64,000 bases of DNA from Palsa-461 sp963768185 (GTDB lineage: Bacteria > Actinomycetota > Acidimicrobiia > Acidimicrobiales > RAAP-2): the NCBI GenBank assembly GCA_963768185.1, contig CAVYGS010000005.1, positions 1,257,826 through 1,321,825 of the forward strand, written 5' to 3'. The notes beneath the pieces were generated by a model, which did not search any database, was not told the origin of the DNA, and worked only from the letters and a program-made list of their open reading frames with translations. Made by a program: the position numbers and the translations under genes. Every line of letters begins with the position of its first letter. Position 1 is the stretch's first letter. Below, piece by piece: positions 17,161 through 25,931 of the stretch.

Positions 17161-18466
17161 TCGGCTCGGGGCGCCAGCGGAGCACCGGCCCGAGGTCGTC
17201 GCGTTCGATGACGTGGGCCCCCGCCGCCCGAGTGGGGAGCGCGGGCACGCCGATGGGCGCGCCCCACACGGGCGGTGGCCCGACCCGCTCGGTCGACGAC
17301 CCGGTCCCGGTGCCGAGGCGCTCCGTGAGCGCGCCACTCTCGGGCGTGCCGCGCCACATCGGGACCCCACCGTTCGGCGCGTCCGCCGTGCTCGGAACCT
17401 CCGGCGCGCCCGCGGCCGTCTCGCCGCCCGGTGCTTCGGCGGCCGGGAGCGTCCCCGTTCCGACCGGCAGTTCGGGCAGGCCCTCGAGCGCCCCGTGCCG
17501 CAGGGCGAAGGAGACCGCCGAACGGGGTCCCGACAGGGCGTTCATCTGGACCCGGTGCCGGACACCCTCCAAGTGGGCGACCGCCCCGGACTCGATCATC
17601 GGCACCAGGCGCAGCAGCGCGAACGGCGCGAAGCCGGCCAGCAGGAGCAGCGCACCGCCGGCGAGCTCCGAGGACACCGTGCCGCCGCTCGTCCCGAGCG
17701 CGCCGACCGCGAGGCTGAGCACCGCGACGATCACGAACTTCGAGAGGACCAGCGCGGCGACGGTCTCGACCAGGCGGCGGCACCACTGCGAGATGGCCGG
17801 CCACACCAGGCTGGCCAGCGCGAGCGGAAAGAACAGCGTGGCGACGTAAACGGCGGCCGCCCGCACCAGGAGCTCGATCCAGAGCAAGAGCGCGCCGAAG
17901 GACACGAACAACGCACCCAGCAGCACCACGAACGCCGGCACCGAGGGGTCCCCTGCCGCGATCTGGCCCGACAGCGTGGCGGCGAGGCTCGACAGCGTGG
18001 CGCCGACCCCGGCGCCCGACGCCGAGGAGACCGCCGAGCTGAGCGCGTCGGTGGCCGACAGTGCGAGCTGCACCAGCTGCACCGCGACCGCGCCCAACAG
18101 CAGCGCGAGCGGCAGATGGACGAAGGCCGTGCGGAGGAGCGCGCTCGCACTCTGGCGGTACACGGCCTGAATCACCGAGAGGAGCAGGAGCGGAAGCAAC
18201 ACGATCGCGGCGAGCCCGACCATGACCTCGTAGTGGCTCCTGAACCAGGTGGCCGAGAGGTCGATCGAGGTGCTCGAGGTCATGACCGACCCGATCTGAC
18301 CGAGAAGCCAGCTCGCCCCCTGGGCCACCCCGCTCGCGATCGCCGAGAGCACATCGCCCGCTCCTGCGCCGAGAATCGACGACCCGACTCCGCCGCCGCA
18401 GACGGCGCTCAGGCCGGGGATCGCCTCGCACCCGCCGCTCGGGATGATCGGGAGCGCGCCGATCAC
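17132..18466 (-). CDS. TrbL/VirB6-like polytopic membrane protein
   Basis: A 444-residue protein with six or more hydrophobic helices between about residues 60 and 300 (for example VMVGLAAIVLLPLLLLSVI and FVVLLGALFVSFGALLLWIE). A proline/glycine-rich, probably cytoplasmic tail occupies the last 110 residues. Topology, length and place between the pilin-like gene and the SCO6880 gene fit the VirB6/TrbL channel component of a type IV secretion system. The short N-terminal segment with two cysteines (GGCEAIPGLSAVCGGG) is distinctive. Start GTG at 18466, 31 bases after the upstream stop. Called by topology and context more than by motifs. Confidence 0.75.
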   Translation of the reverse strand: MIGALPIIPSGGCEAIPGLSAVCGGGVGSSILGAGAGDVLSAIASGVAQGASWLLGQIGSVMTSSTSIDLSATWFRSHYEVMVGLAAIVLLPLLLLSVIQAVYRQSASALLRTAFVHLPLALLLGAVAVQLVQLALSATDALSSAVSSASGAGVGATLSSLAATLSGQIAAGDPSVPAFVVLLGALFVSFGALLLWIELLVRAAAVYVATLFFPLALASLVWPAISQWCRRLVETVAALVLSKFVIVAVLSLAVGALGTSGGTVSSELAGGALLLLAGFAPFALLRLVPMIESGAVAHLEGVRHRVQMNALSGPRSAVSFALRHGALEGLPELPVGTGTLPAAEAPGGETAAGAPEVPSTADAPNGGVPMWRGTPESGALTERLGTGTGSSTERVGPPPVWGAPIGVPALPTRAAGAHVIERDDLGPVLRWRPEPSGGGHSGSG

Positions 18467-18497
18467 CGTCGCCCCCCTTGCCGGGGGCGAGCGGAGC

Positions 18498-18794
18498 TCA
18501 GTGCAGCCCGGTGCCGGCGCCGAAGAAGAAGTTGATGAGCGTCGGAGCGGCGCCGATCAGGAGCGCCGCGAGGCCGGCCACCAGGACCGCCCGTCGACCG
18601 GCGTAGGACTGGTGGTAGTTCTGCGAGTGCGCCCCGAGCGCCCATGCGGCGGCGCCGATCACGAGACCGACCAGCGCCAGGATTAGCGCCCACCCACCGA
18701 TGCCGTTGACCAACTGTTGCAACGTGCCCCCGCCGGGGAGCTGCCCCGGATCGGGGTTGAGCGTGACGCCCGCTGTCACGAAGCTCCACCCCAT
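18498..18794 (-). CDS. DUF6112-type small membrane protein, T4SS pilin-like
   Basis: A 98-residue protein with an ATG at 18794 preceded by GGAAGGGGGCGG. It has two transmembrane helices: GGWALILALVGLVIGAAAWA at about 34-53, and a second at about 70-88 after a short NYHQSYAGRR loop. Size, topology and first position in the run match the DUF6112 proteins of actinobacterial conjugative elements, thought to be VirB2/TrbC-like pilin counterparts. The longer upstream open frame to 18941 lacks a convincing start. It begins the T4SS operon on the minus strand, opposite the histidine kinase gene. Confidence 0.72.
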   Translation of the reverse strand: MGWSFVTAGVTLNPDPGQLPGGGTLQQLVNGIGGWALILALVGLVIGAAAWALGAHSQNYHQSYAGRRAVLVAGLAALLIGAAPTLINFFFGAGTGLH

Positions 18795-19027
18795 CTCCGC
18801 CCCCTTCCGCCGGGGCGCCCTGTGGGGCCCGCACCCCTGGTTCCGGCTGCTCGTCTCGATGGCCACCCACGCGACCCGCACCCCCTCCGGCTCTTCGGGA
18901 CGAACGGTCGCCGGGTCCCACGCGACGGCGCGGCCAGGCACCGCGTGACATCAAGGGGTTGGGCGCGCCAACCGATCCAGGATCGGTCACGGAGGCGGCC
19001 GCGCCCTGCCATGCTGGGGATGTGCTC

Positions 19028-20521
19028 GTGGTCGAGGGGGCCACCCAAAAGATCGCTGGTCTCGCGCCCGCGGTCGCCTATGTCATCGCCGGGGTCATCC
19101 TCGTCGTGGCGGTGGTCCTGGCCACGCGTTATGGGAGGCGGTCGGGTCGCCAGGCGCTGACCCAGCGGCTCACCGCACTCGGCTCGCGCCTCGGGCTGCA
19201 CCCGCCGTCTGAGGAGGGCGGGTTGGAGAACGCCCTCGCCTATCTCGAGCAGGTCACCGGGGCGGCGTCCGAGGCAGTGACGGAGGCGAGCTCCGACGCG
19301 ATCAGGCTGCGCCGCGCCATCGACGCGTTGCCCCAGGGCGTCGTGCTGTGCGACGAGAGCGGGAAGGTCGTGTACCAGAACGCTCCGGCGAACGCGCTCA
19401 TGACGAGCCGCCTCGGGGACGCGCTGGCCGCCCAGGCCGTGACCGAGCTCCTGGAGGAGGCCTGGCACGACGGGGCCGCCGAACGCACCCTCGACCTCTA
19501 CGGGCCCCCGCCGCGCACCTTGAACGTCCGCGCGCTGCTCATCGACGACGGGCGCCGCTCGCTCGGGGTGATCGCTTTGATCGACGACGTCTCGGAGCGC
19601 CGTCGTCTCGAGATGGTGCGTCGGGACTTCGTGGCCAACGTCAGCCACGAGCTCAAGACGCCGATGGGCGCGCTCGGCCTGCTGGCCGAGACCCTGGTCG
19701 TCGAGCCCGATGTCGAGGTCGCCAAGCGACTCGCTAACCGCATCCACACCGAGGCGTTCCGCGTCAGCCGGATCATCGACGACCTCTTGGACCTGAGCCG
19801 TATCGAAGCCGAGTCGGCGCCGCCCCGCGAGCCGGTGCTGGTGAACCTGGTCATGGCCGAGGCCATCGAGCGGGTGCGGGCCGCTGCCGATCAGCGCGGC
19901 ATCGCGATCGTCCTCTACGAGCCCCAACCCGCGGTGGCGGTCATCGGCGACCGACGCCAGCTGGTCTCCGCGCTCCACGCGTTGCTCGAGAACGCGGTCA
20001 CCTACTCGTACGAGAACAGCACCGTCACCGTGAGCGGGACCGTGTGTCGCGAGACGGTGGGCGGGGCGGACGGGCCCGACGGCGACGAGCCGGGGCTGGC
20101 GCTCGCCAACGGCGCGGTGCTCGGCGCGCTCGCCCACCACCCGGCGGCCGTCGGCGGACCGGGCACGGACTCGGGCCAGGTCCCCTCAACCCAGTTCCAA
20201 CCAGGCACGATTCGCCCTGTCGGGACGATCGACCAGGGCGGATCCGATCCGCAGCGACCGGACAACGAGCGGGAGACCGTGCGGATCTCGGTGGCCGACC
20301 ATGGTCTGGGGATCCCGAGCCGCGACCTCGAGCGGATCTTCGAACGCTTCTACCGGGTCGACCACGGCCGGAGTCGCAACACCGGGGGCACCGGGCTCGG
20401 GCTCGCCATCGTCCGTCACGTCGCCAACAACCACCAAGGCCGGATCGACGTCGAGTCCCGCGAGGGCGAGGGGTCGACGTTCACCCTGGTGCTGCCCCTG
20501 CAGCTCGACCGGGCCACCTGA
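19028..20521 (+). CDS. senX3: Sensor histidine kinase, SenX3/PhoR type
   Basis: About 497 residues. One transmembrane helix (PAVAYVIAGVILVVAVVLAT) is followed by a PAS-like segment (LRRAIDALPQGVVLCDESGK) and a dimerization/phosphoacceptor helix with FVANVSHELKTPMGAL (His about 207). The ATPase domain has N box LLENAVTYS, G1 DHGLGIP, F box FERFYRVD and G2 GGTGLGLAIV. A hydrophilic insert of about 70 residues separates the N and G1 boxes. I took the GTG at 19028 because GGGGA lies seven bases before it; starts at 19022 or 18959 are possible. The stop overlaps the regulator's ATG (TGATG). SenX3/RegX3 pairs respond to phosphate limitation. Confidence 0.9.
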   Translation: MVEGATQKIAGLAPAVAYVIAGVILVVAVVLATRYGRRSGRQALTQRLTALGSRLGLHPPSEEGGLENALAYLEQVTGAASEAVTEASSDAIRLRRAIDALPQGVVLCDESGKVVYQNAPANALMTSRLGDALAAQAVTELLEEAWHDGAAERTLDLYGPPPRTLNVRALLIDDGRRSLGVIALIDDVSERRRLEMVRRDFVANVSHELKTPMGALGLLAETLVVEPDVEVAKRLANRIHTEAFRVSRIIDDLLDLSRIEAESAPPREPVLVNLVMAEAIERVRAAADQRGIAIVLYEPQPAVAVIGDRRQLVSALHALLENAVTYSYENSTVTVSGTVCRETVGGADGPDGDEPGLALANGAVLGALAHHPAAVGGPGTDSGQVPSTQFQPGTIRPVGTIDQGGSDPQRPDNERETVRISVADHGLGIPSRDLERIFERFYRVDHGRSRNTGGTGLGLAIVRHVANNHQGRIDVESREGEGSTFTLVLPLQLDRAT

Positions 20522-21273
20522 TGCCCAAGCGCACGCGCACGGGCGGCGACGACCACTCAATCAGCGTGCTGGTTGCCGAAGACGAAGAGTCCTTTGTCGA
20601 CACGCTGGTGGTCGGGCTCGGGCACGAGGGCTTCACCGTGCACGTGGCACGCGACGGCAACGGGGCGCTCCGGCTTTTCGAGCAGGTGGACCCCGATGTG
20701 GTGCTGCTGGACCAGATGCTGCCGGGCGGCGTGTCCGGCCTGGACGTGTGCCGTTCGATCAGGGCGACCTCGTCGGTGCCGATCATCATGGTGACCGCCA
20801 AGGGCGCCGAGATCGACACGGTCGTCGCGCTCGAGGTCGGGGCCGACGACTATGTGACCAAGCCCTTCCGGATGCGCGAGCTCGTGGCACGCATGCGTGC
20901 CGTGTCGCGGCGATCGCCGCACCAGCCGAGGGGCGAGGATGCGGGCGTCGACGACGGCCACGAGGGTCAGGTCATCTCGGGCGAGGTCACCGTCGACTCG
21001 GTCCAGCGGCGCGTGTTCGTCCGCGACACCGAGGTGAAGCTGCGCCGCAAGGAGTTCGACCTCCTGAGCCTGCTGGTCGAGAACGCCGGGCGAGTGCTCA
21101 CGCGCGACGTGCTCATCGACCGGGTCTGGGGCAGCGACTACATCGGCGACACCAAGACGCTCGACGTGCACATCAAGCGTCTGCGCTCCCAGATCGAGCA
21201 GGACCCCTCGGAGCCAGCGCTTATCACCACCGTGCGCGGCGTCGGCTACCGCTTCGCCGACCCGCGGCGCTGA
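20521..21273 (+). CDS. regX3: OmpR/PhoB-family response regulator, RegX3 type
   Basis: A 250-residue regulator. The receiver domain has acidic residues near 20-22, the phosphoacceptor Asp in DVVLLDQMLPGG (about 64), the conserved Thr in IIMVTAK, and Lys in DDYVTKPFRMRE. The C-terminal winged helix has LRRKEFDLLSLLVENAGRVL, WGSDYIGDTKTLDVHIKRLR and a TTVRGVGYRF end. It is coupled to the kinase by a one-base overlap. RegX3/PhoP-type regulators bind direct repeats upstream of phosphate-uptake genes; none is visible next to it. It ends three bases before the convergent serS stop. Confidence 0.93.
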   Translation: MPKRTRTGGDDHSISVLVAEDEESFVDTLVVGLGHEGFTVHVARDGNGALRLFEQVDPDVVLLDQMLPGGVSGLDVCRSIRATSSVPIIMVTAKGAEIDTVVALEVGADDYVTKPFRMRELVARMRAVSRRSPHQPRGEDAGVDDGHEGQVISGEVTVDSVQRRVFVRDTEVKLRRKEFDLLSLLVENAGRVLTRDVLIDRVWGSDYIGDTKTLDVHIKRLRSQIEQDPSEPALITTVRGVGYRFADPRR

Positions 21274-21276
21274 CCC

Positions 21277-22581
21277 TCAGCCGGCGGTGATCACCGTCTC
21301 GCCCCCGAGATAGGGAGCGAGACACTCGGGGAGCCGCACCGATCCGTCGGGCTGGTGCCCGGTTTCGATCAACGCGGCCCAGATGCGCGACCAGGCGAGC
21401 GCCGACCCGTTCAGCGTGTGGCACAGGACCGGCTGGCCGCCGCCGGTCGGTCGGTAGCGGACGTTCGCCCGGCGGGCCTGGTAGTCACGGAACCAGCTGA
21501 TCGAGGACACCTCGAGCCAGCGGTCACAGCCCGGCGAATACACCTCGAGGTCGAAGGTACGCGCCGAGGAGTCACCGAGGTCGCCCGTGCACAGGTCGAG
21601 CACCCGGTAGGGCAGCGCCAGCTCCTGCAACAGCGCCTCGGCCCGGCTCGTGATCTCGGCGTGGATCTCGGGAGCCTGCTTCTCTGTGGCGTAGGCGAAG
21701 AGCTCGACCTTGTCGAACTCGTGGGTCCGCAGGGTGCCCCGGGTGTCCCGACCCGCGGCACCGGCCTCGCGCCGGAAGCACACGGTCGCCGCCGTGAAGC
21801 GCATCGGAAGGTCGGCCTCGTCCAGGATCTCCCCGCGGTACATCGAGGTCAGCGGCACCTCGGCGGTCGGGATCGCCCAGAGCCCGTCGCGCTCGATGTG
21901 GTACGCCTCGTCGCTGAAGCGCGGGACATGGCCGGTCGCCGTCATCGTCTCGGTGAGCACGAGGGTCGGGGGCCGGATCTCCTCGTAGGCGTCGGCGTGG
22001 CGGGCGAGCGCCAACGACGTGAGCACGCGGATGAGGCGGGACCCCATCTTGCGGAACATGGGGAACATCGACCCGGCCAGCATGGCCCCGCGCTCCATGT
22101 CGAGGATCCCGAGGTCCTGGCCGATGTCCCAGTGCGGGACGCGCTGGTGTGGGGCGAACTCGGGGAACGCCGCGCCACCGTCGCTCCGCGGCCACCATCG
22201 CCGCAGTTCAACATTGTCTTCCGGCCCCGCCCCGTCGGGCGCGTCATCCGAGGGGAGGTTGGGCAGCAGCAGCAACGCGGCGCGCAGCTCCTCGTGGGCC
22301 TGGTCGGCCGCGGCGGCGGCGGTTCGCTCCTCGTCGCCGAGGGTCCGGCTCTCCTCGCTCAGCGAGTTGGCCAGCGCGTCGTCCTTCGCCCGCCTCGCCT
22401 CGCCGACCCGGCGCGACAGGTCCTTCACCCGGGCCCGCAAGGTCTCCTGGGCTTGGAGCCGCTCCCGGGCAAGCGCGTCGAGCTCGGCTACCCGCTGGAC
22501 CTCGGCCGGGTCGGTGCCACGCCGGGCCAGCGCGCGGCCGATCGCGGCCGGATCCTCACGGACGAGCCGCACGTCGATCAT
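21277..22581 (-). CDS. serS: Seryl-tRNA synthetase
   Basis: A 434-residue class II aminoacyl-tRNA synthetase that charges tRNA-Ser. An N-terminal coiled-coil tRNA-binding arm (about 30-110) precedes the catalytic core with TETMTATGHVPRFSDEAYHI. Motif 2 is TAATVCFRREAGAAGRDTRG, followed by THEFDKVELF. Motif 3 is LNGSALAWSRIWAALIE. The usual NGSGLA of motif 3 is NGSALA here, but the essential Arg is kept. The ATG at 22581 is the standard start (MIDVRLVREDP). It is divergent from the ABC transporter genes at 22647, leaving a 65-base shared upstream region. Confidence 0.96.
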   Translation of the reverse strand: MIDVRLVREDPAAIGRALARRGTDPAEVQRVAELDALARERLQAQETLRARVKDLSRRVGEARRAKDDALANSLSEESRTLGDEERTAAAAADQAHEELRAALLLLPNLPSDDAPDGAGPEDNVELRRWWPRSDGGAAFPEFAPHQRVPHWDIGQDLGILDMERGAMLAGSMFPMFRKMGSRLIRVLTSLALARHADAYEEIRPPTLVLTETMTATGHVPRFSDEAYHIERDGLWAIPTAEVPLTSMYRGEILDEADLPMRFTAATVCFRREAGAAGRDTRGTLRTHEFDKVELFAYATEKQAPEIHAEITSRAEALLQELALPYRVLDLCTGDLGDSSARTFDLEVYSPGCDRWLEVSSISWFRDYQARRANVRYRPTGGGQPVLCHTLNGSALAWSRIWAALIETGHQPDGSVRLPECLAPYLGGETVITAG

Positions 22582-22646
22582 GGCGGGCCACGCTATCGGG
22601 GCTGCTGGGAAGGGCCGACGCTGGCCCCGGTAGCGTGCGTCACGCC

Positions 22647-23597
22647 ATGCCCGCCGTCGAGTGCACCGACTTGGTGGTTCGCTACGGCACACGGACGGCG
22701 GTCGACGGGGTGAGCCTCCGGGCCGAGGCCGGCGAGGTCGTCGCGGTGCTCGGCCCGAACGGCGCAGGCAAGACGTCGACCGTCGAGACCCTGGAGGGCT
22801 ACCGCGCCCCGAGCGGGGGCTCAGCCCGGGTGCTCGGACTCGACCCCCGCCGGGACCACCGGGCCCTCGTGGCGCGGATCGGCGTCATGCTCCAGCGCGG
22901 CGGTGTATATCCGATGCTCGGACCGCGCCGGCTCATCGACCTCTTCGCTGGCTATTACGCCGACCCCGAACCGACGGACGCGTTGTTGGACCTGGTGGGG
23001 CTCCGCCGAGTCGACCGCACGCCCTGGCGGCACCTCTCGGGCGGCGAGCAGCAGCGCCTCGGGCTGGCGCTCGCGCTGATCGGCCGGCCCGAGGTGGCCT
23101 TCTTGGACGAGCCGACCGCCGGCGTCGACCCGGAGGGGCGCGTCGCCATCCGAGCGGTCGTCGAGCAGCTGGCTGGACGCGGCGTCTGCGTGCTGCTGAC
23201 CACCCACGAGCTGGTCGAGGCCGAGCGCGTCGCGGATCGGATCGTCGTGCTGGACCAAGGACGCGTGCTCGCATCCGGCACCACCGCCGAGCTCTCCGCC
23301 GGGATCGCGCGGGGCATCTGGTTCACGTCGGTCTCCGGCCTCGACGCGATCGCACTCGGCGTCCGGCTCGACGCGGTGGTGGTGGAGGAACCCTCGGGGA
23401 CCTACCGCGTCGCTGCCGAGGCCAACCCCCGGCTCACCGCGGAGCTTGCGGCCTGGCTGGCCGAGCACGACGCCCCGCTCCTCGAGATGCGCACGGGCGC
23501 GACGCTCGAGGAGACCTATCTCGCGCTCGTCTCCTCCGCACCGGAGGCTCCCGACGAAGTGCCACCGGCGCGCCGGTGGCGGGCGCGGCAGCGATGA
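22647..23597 (+). CDS. ABC-2 type transporter ATP-binding protein
   Basis: A 316-residue nucleotide-binding subunit with Walker A GPNGAGKT (about 36-43), a Q-loop MLQRGG, signature LSGGEQQR, Walker B VAFLDEPTAGVDP and switch His in LLTTHELVEAERVADR. A C-terminal extension of about 90 residues follows, as in drug- or lipid-export ATPases of the DrrA/CcmA type. The ATG at 22647 is chosen because the longer open frame overlaps serS. The stop overlaps the permease start as ATGA, so the two form an exporter operon. The substrate is not evident. Confidence 0.92.
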   Translation: MPAVECTDLVVRYGTRTAVDGVSLRAEAGEVVAVLGPNGAGKTSTVETLEGYRAPSGGSARVLGLDPRRDHRALVARIGVMLQRGGVYPMLGPRRLIDLFAGYYADPEPTDALLDLVGLRRVDRTPWRHLSGGEQQRLGLALALIGRPEVAFLDEPTAGVDPEGRVAIRAVVEQLAGRGVCVLLTTHELVEAERVADRIVVLDQGRVLASGTTAELSAGIARGIWFTSVSGLDAIALGVRLDAVVVEEPSGTYRVAAEANPRLTAELAAWLAEHDAPLLEMRTGATLEETYLALVSSAPEAPDEVPPARRWRARQR

Positions 23598-24322
23598 AGC
23601 CGCTCATCGCTCAGGCGCGCGCCGAGATCTGGATGACGCTGCGACGCGGTGAGACCCTGCTCGTGACGATCGGCATCCCCGTCGCGTTCGTCATCTTCTT
23701 CTCCGAGGTCCACGTGCTCCCGACCGGCCACGAGCCGGCGGTCACCTTCGTCGTGCCCGGCGTGCTCGCCCTCGCCGTGATGTCGACGGCGATGGTCTCC
23801 CTCGGCACCGCGACCGGGTTCGAGCGCGGCTACGGGGTGTTGAAGCGGCTCGGCGCGACGCCGCTGCGCCGCGACCGGCTGGTGGGGGCCAAGATCGCGA
23901 CGGTCATCGGCGTCGAGGTCGTGCAGGCGGCCGTGCTCGTCCCGGTCGGACTCGGGCTCGGCTGGCGTCTGGCGCACGGCGGGTCCGCTGGCGAGGCCGT
24001 GGCACTCGTGCTGCTGGCCACTGTCGCGTTCGGGGGCCTCGGGCTCCTCCTGGCCGGCGTGCTGCGGGCCGAGGTGAACCTCGCCGCGTCCAACGGCCTC
24101 TATCTGGTCCTGCTCCTCTTGGGCGGCATGCTCGTCCCGATCACCAAGCTGCCCGGCGCGCTCGCAGCGTTCTCCCGGGCGCTGCCCGCCGCCGCGCTCT
24201 CCGGAGGGCTGCACGCGACGCTCGGCACCGGCGGCTCGGTCCCGCTCGAGTCCTGGGTGGTACTCGCGGCGTGGGCGGTGGCGATGCCGCTCTTGGCCGC
24301 GCTCACCTTCCGCTGGGAGTAG
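23594..24322 (+). CDS. ABC-2 type transporter permease
   Basis: A 242-residue membrane subunit with six predicted helices, including LLVTIGIPVAFVIFFSEV, VPGVLALAVMSTAMVSLGTA and LLGGMLVPITKLPGALAAFS. The segment GFERGYGVLKRLGATPLRR between helices 2 and 3 is typical of ABC-2 permeases that export drugs, lipids or polysaccharides. It is translationally coupled to the ATPase at 22647-23597. It ends one base before the convergent TlpA-like gene, which is unusually tight for two converging transcripts. Confidence 0.9.
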   Translation: MKPLIAQARAEIWMTLRRGETLLVTIGIPVAFVIFFSEVHVLPTGHEPAVTFVVPGVLALAVMSTAMVSLGTATGFERGYGVLKRLGATPLRRDRLVGAKIATVIGVEVVQAAVLVPVGLGLGWRLAHGGSAGEAVALVLLATVAFGGLGLLLAGVLRAEVNLAASNGLYLVLLLLGGMLVPITKLPGALAAFSRALPAAALSGGLHATLGTGGSVPLESWVVLAAWAVAMPLLAALTFRWE

Positions 24323-24323
24323 G

Positions 24324-24905
24324 TCAGCCGAGCCGGCGCTCCCAGGTCAGCAGCTCGGAGCGGGTGATCGGGCCGTGCACGATGTGCTCGATCCTGCCCT
24401 GCGCATTGATGAAGACCGCATCGGGGTCGCCGTCGAAGCCGTAGAGGCCCTCGGTCACCGTGTAGTCCGAGTCGGCCGCCACCGGGAACGTCACCCCGCT
24501 GCGGTGCGCGAAGGCCAGCGCCTGGTCCGTCGGATCCATGCCGTCGACGCCGATCACCGGCACCCGATGGTGCCTCTGCGAGCGGTAGGCGGCAGCGATC
24601 GCCGGGACCTCCGACTGACAGGGCGCGCACCAGCTGGCGAAGAAGAGCAGCACCGCCGGGCGACCGTCTCCGCCACCATCGGCCGGGGTCCCAACCTGGC
24701 TCCCGCCCCCCAGCGCGCTGAGGGAGAACGACGGTGCGACCGAGCCCACGCCGGGGGTCGCCTGCCGAGGCGCGCCGGTCGAGGTGAACAGCCCGACCCC
24801 GAGGCCGACGGCGAGCAGGAGGCCGACCACGAGGAACCGGATCCGCGGCCGCCGCGCCGCGGGGGGAAGGCCGGCCCCCCCGGGCGCAGCCTCCATGGTG
24901 CTCAT
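24324..24905 (-). CDS. TlpA/ResA-like membrane-anchored thiol-disulfide oxidoreductase
   Basis: A 193-residue protein: a membrane anchor at about 23-42 (FLVVGLLLAVGLGVGLF), then a thioredoxin fold with the redox centre FASWCAPC (Cys about 93 and 96). A cis-proline-type region VFINAQGRIEHIVHGPI follows. TlpA/ResA proteins face outside the membrane and reduce disulfides for cytochrome c or cytochrome oxidase (CuA) maturation. Its place four bases after ctaB supports a role in oxidase assembly. The ATG at 24905 follows directly on the ctaB stop; the longer open frame is a shadow. Confidence 0.87.
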   Translation of the reverse strand: MSTMEAAPGGAGLPPAARRPRIRFLVVGLLLAVGLGVGLFTSTGAPRQATPGVGSVAPSFSLSALGGGSQVGTPADGGGDGRPAVLLFFASWCAPCQSEVPAIAAAYRSQRHHRVPVIGVDGMDPTDQALAFAHRSGVTFPVAADSDYTVTEGLYGFDGDPDAVFINAQGRIEHIVHGPITRSELLTWERRLG

Positions 24906-24909
24906 CGGG

Positions 24910-25836
24910 TCAATGGATACGACGCACGAAGACGTCGACCGCCATCGCACCGAACAACAGCGTGAGGTAGGTGATCGAGAAGCCGAAGAGCCGCATCGCT
25001 TCGCCCTCGATCGCCGCGCCACGGGTGGTGTGCACCCACAGGCGCCCGGCCATCGCGAGGTAGGCCGCGCCGCCGATCGCGGCGACGGCGATGTAGGTCG
25101 TGCCCATGTGGGCCACGGGGGCGAAGGCGACGGTCGCGGCGACCATGGCGACCGTGTACCAGAAGACGTTCCGTGCGGTGCGGCGGGGCTCGGCGACCAC
25201 CGGAAGCATCGGGACGTGCGCCGCCTCGTAGTCCTCCCGGTAGCGCACCGCGAGCGACCAGAAGTGCGGCGGGGTCCACAAGAAGATCACGGCGAACAAT
25301 ACGACCGGCGCCCACGACAGAGTGTCGGTCACCGCCGCCCACCCGACGAGGACCGGGACTGCGCCGGCCGCGCCGCCGATCACGATGTTCTGCGAGGAGC
25401 GGCGCTTCAGCCAGAGCGTGTACACCCCGACGTAGAAGGCGGTCGCGGCGAGCGCCAGCACTGCCGAGAGCAAATTGACGAGCGCCCACAGCTCGGCGAA
25501 CGCGGCGATCTCGAGCGCGCAGGCGAAGGTGAGTGCCGCAGTCGGGGTGAGCGCGCCGGTGACGAGCGGCCGGTTGCGCGTCCGGTGCATGACGCTGTCG
25601 ATGTCCCGGTCGACGTACATGTTGACGGCGTTGGCGCCACCCGCGGCCAGCGATCCTCCGACCATGGTGGCCGCGATGAGGCCGAGCCGGGGCAGCCCGC
25701 GCTGGGCCACGATCATCGTCGGCAGGGTGGTGACCAGGAGGAGCTCGATGATCCGGGGCTTGGTCAGGGCCACGTAGGCACCGAGGCGCCCCATCACGGG
25801 GCGGGCGACCCGGACGGACGGGGCGTGGGAGACCAT
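24910..25836 (-). CDS. ctaB: Protoheme IX farnesyltransferase (heme O synthase)
   Basis: A 308-residue UbiA-superfamily prenyltransferase that adds farnesyl to heme b to give heme O for cytochrome oxidase. The first Asp-rich motif is NMYVDRDIDSVMHRTRNRPL (about 70-90). YTLWLKRRSSQNIVIGGAAG and FLWTPPHFWSLAVRYREDYE are the other conserved loops, among about nine membrane helices. I used the ATG at 25836, although the frame extends to 25875. It is divergent from ctaA and followed by the TlpA-like gene. This is the standard actinobacterial heme A locus. Confidence 0.95.
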   Translation of the reverse strand: MVSHAPSVRVARPVMGRLGAYVALTKPRIIELLLVTTLPTMIVAQRGLPRLGLIAATMVGGSLAAGGANAVNMYVDRDIDSVMHRTRNRPLVTGALTPTAALTFACALEIAAFAELWALVNLLSAVLALAATAFYVGVYTLWLKRRSSQNIVIGGAAGAVPVLVGWAAVTDTLSWAPVVLFAVIFLWTPPHFWSLAVRYREDYEAAHVPMLPVVAEPRRTARNVFWYTVAMVAATVAFAPVAHMGTTYIAVAAIGGAAYLAMAGRLWVHTTRGAAIEGEAMRLFGFSITYLTLLFGAMAVDVFVRRIH

Positions 25837-25931
25837 CGCCGCCGAGCCTACGGCGGGTAATGGGTCGGCCACCAAGCAGGGCCCGGAGCAGCGAGGGGGT
25901 GTGCTTCGGGGTGCCCGGTACGATCGCGCTC

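Noticed and set aside
18776..20140. 454-codon minus-strand frame opposite the histidine kinase
   Set aside because: The kinase on the plus strand has all H, N, G1 and G2 boxes; the antisense frame has no recognisable domain.
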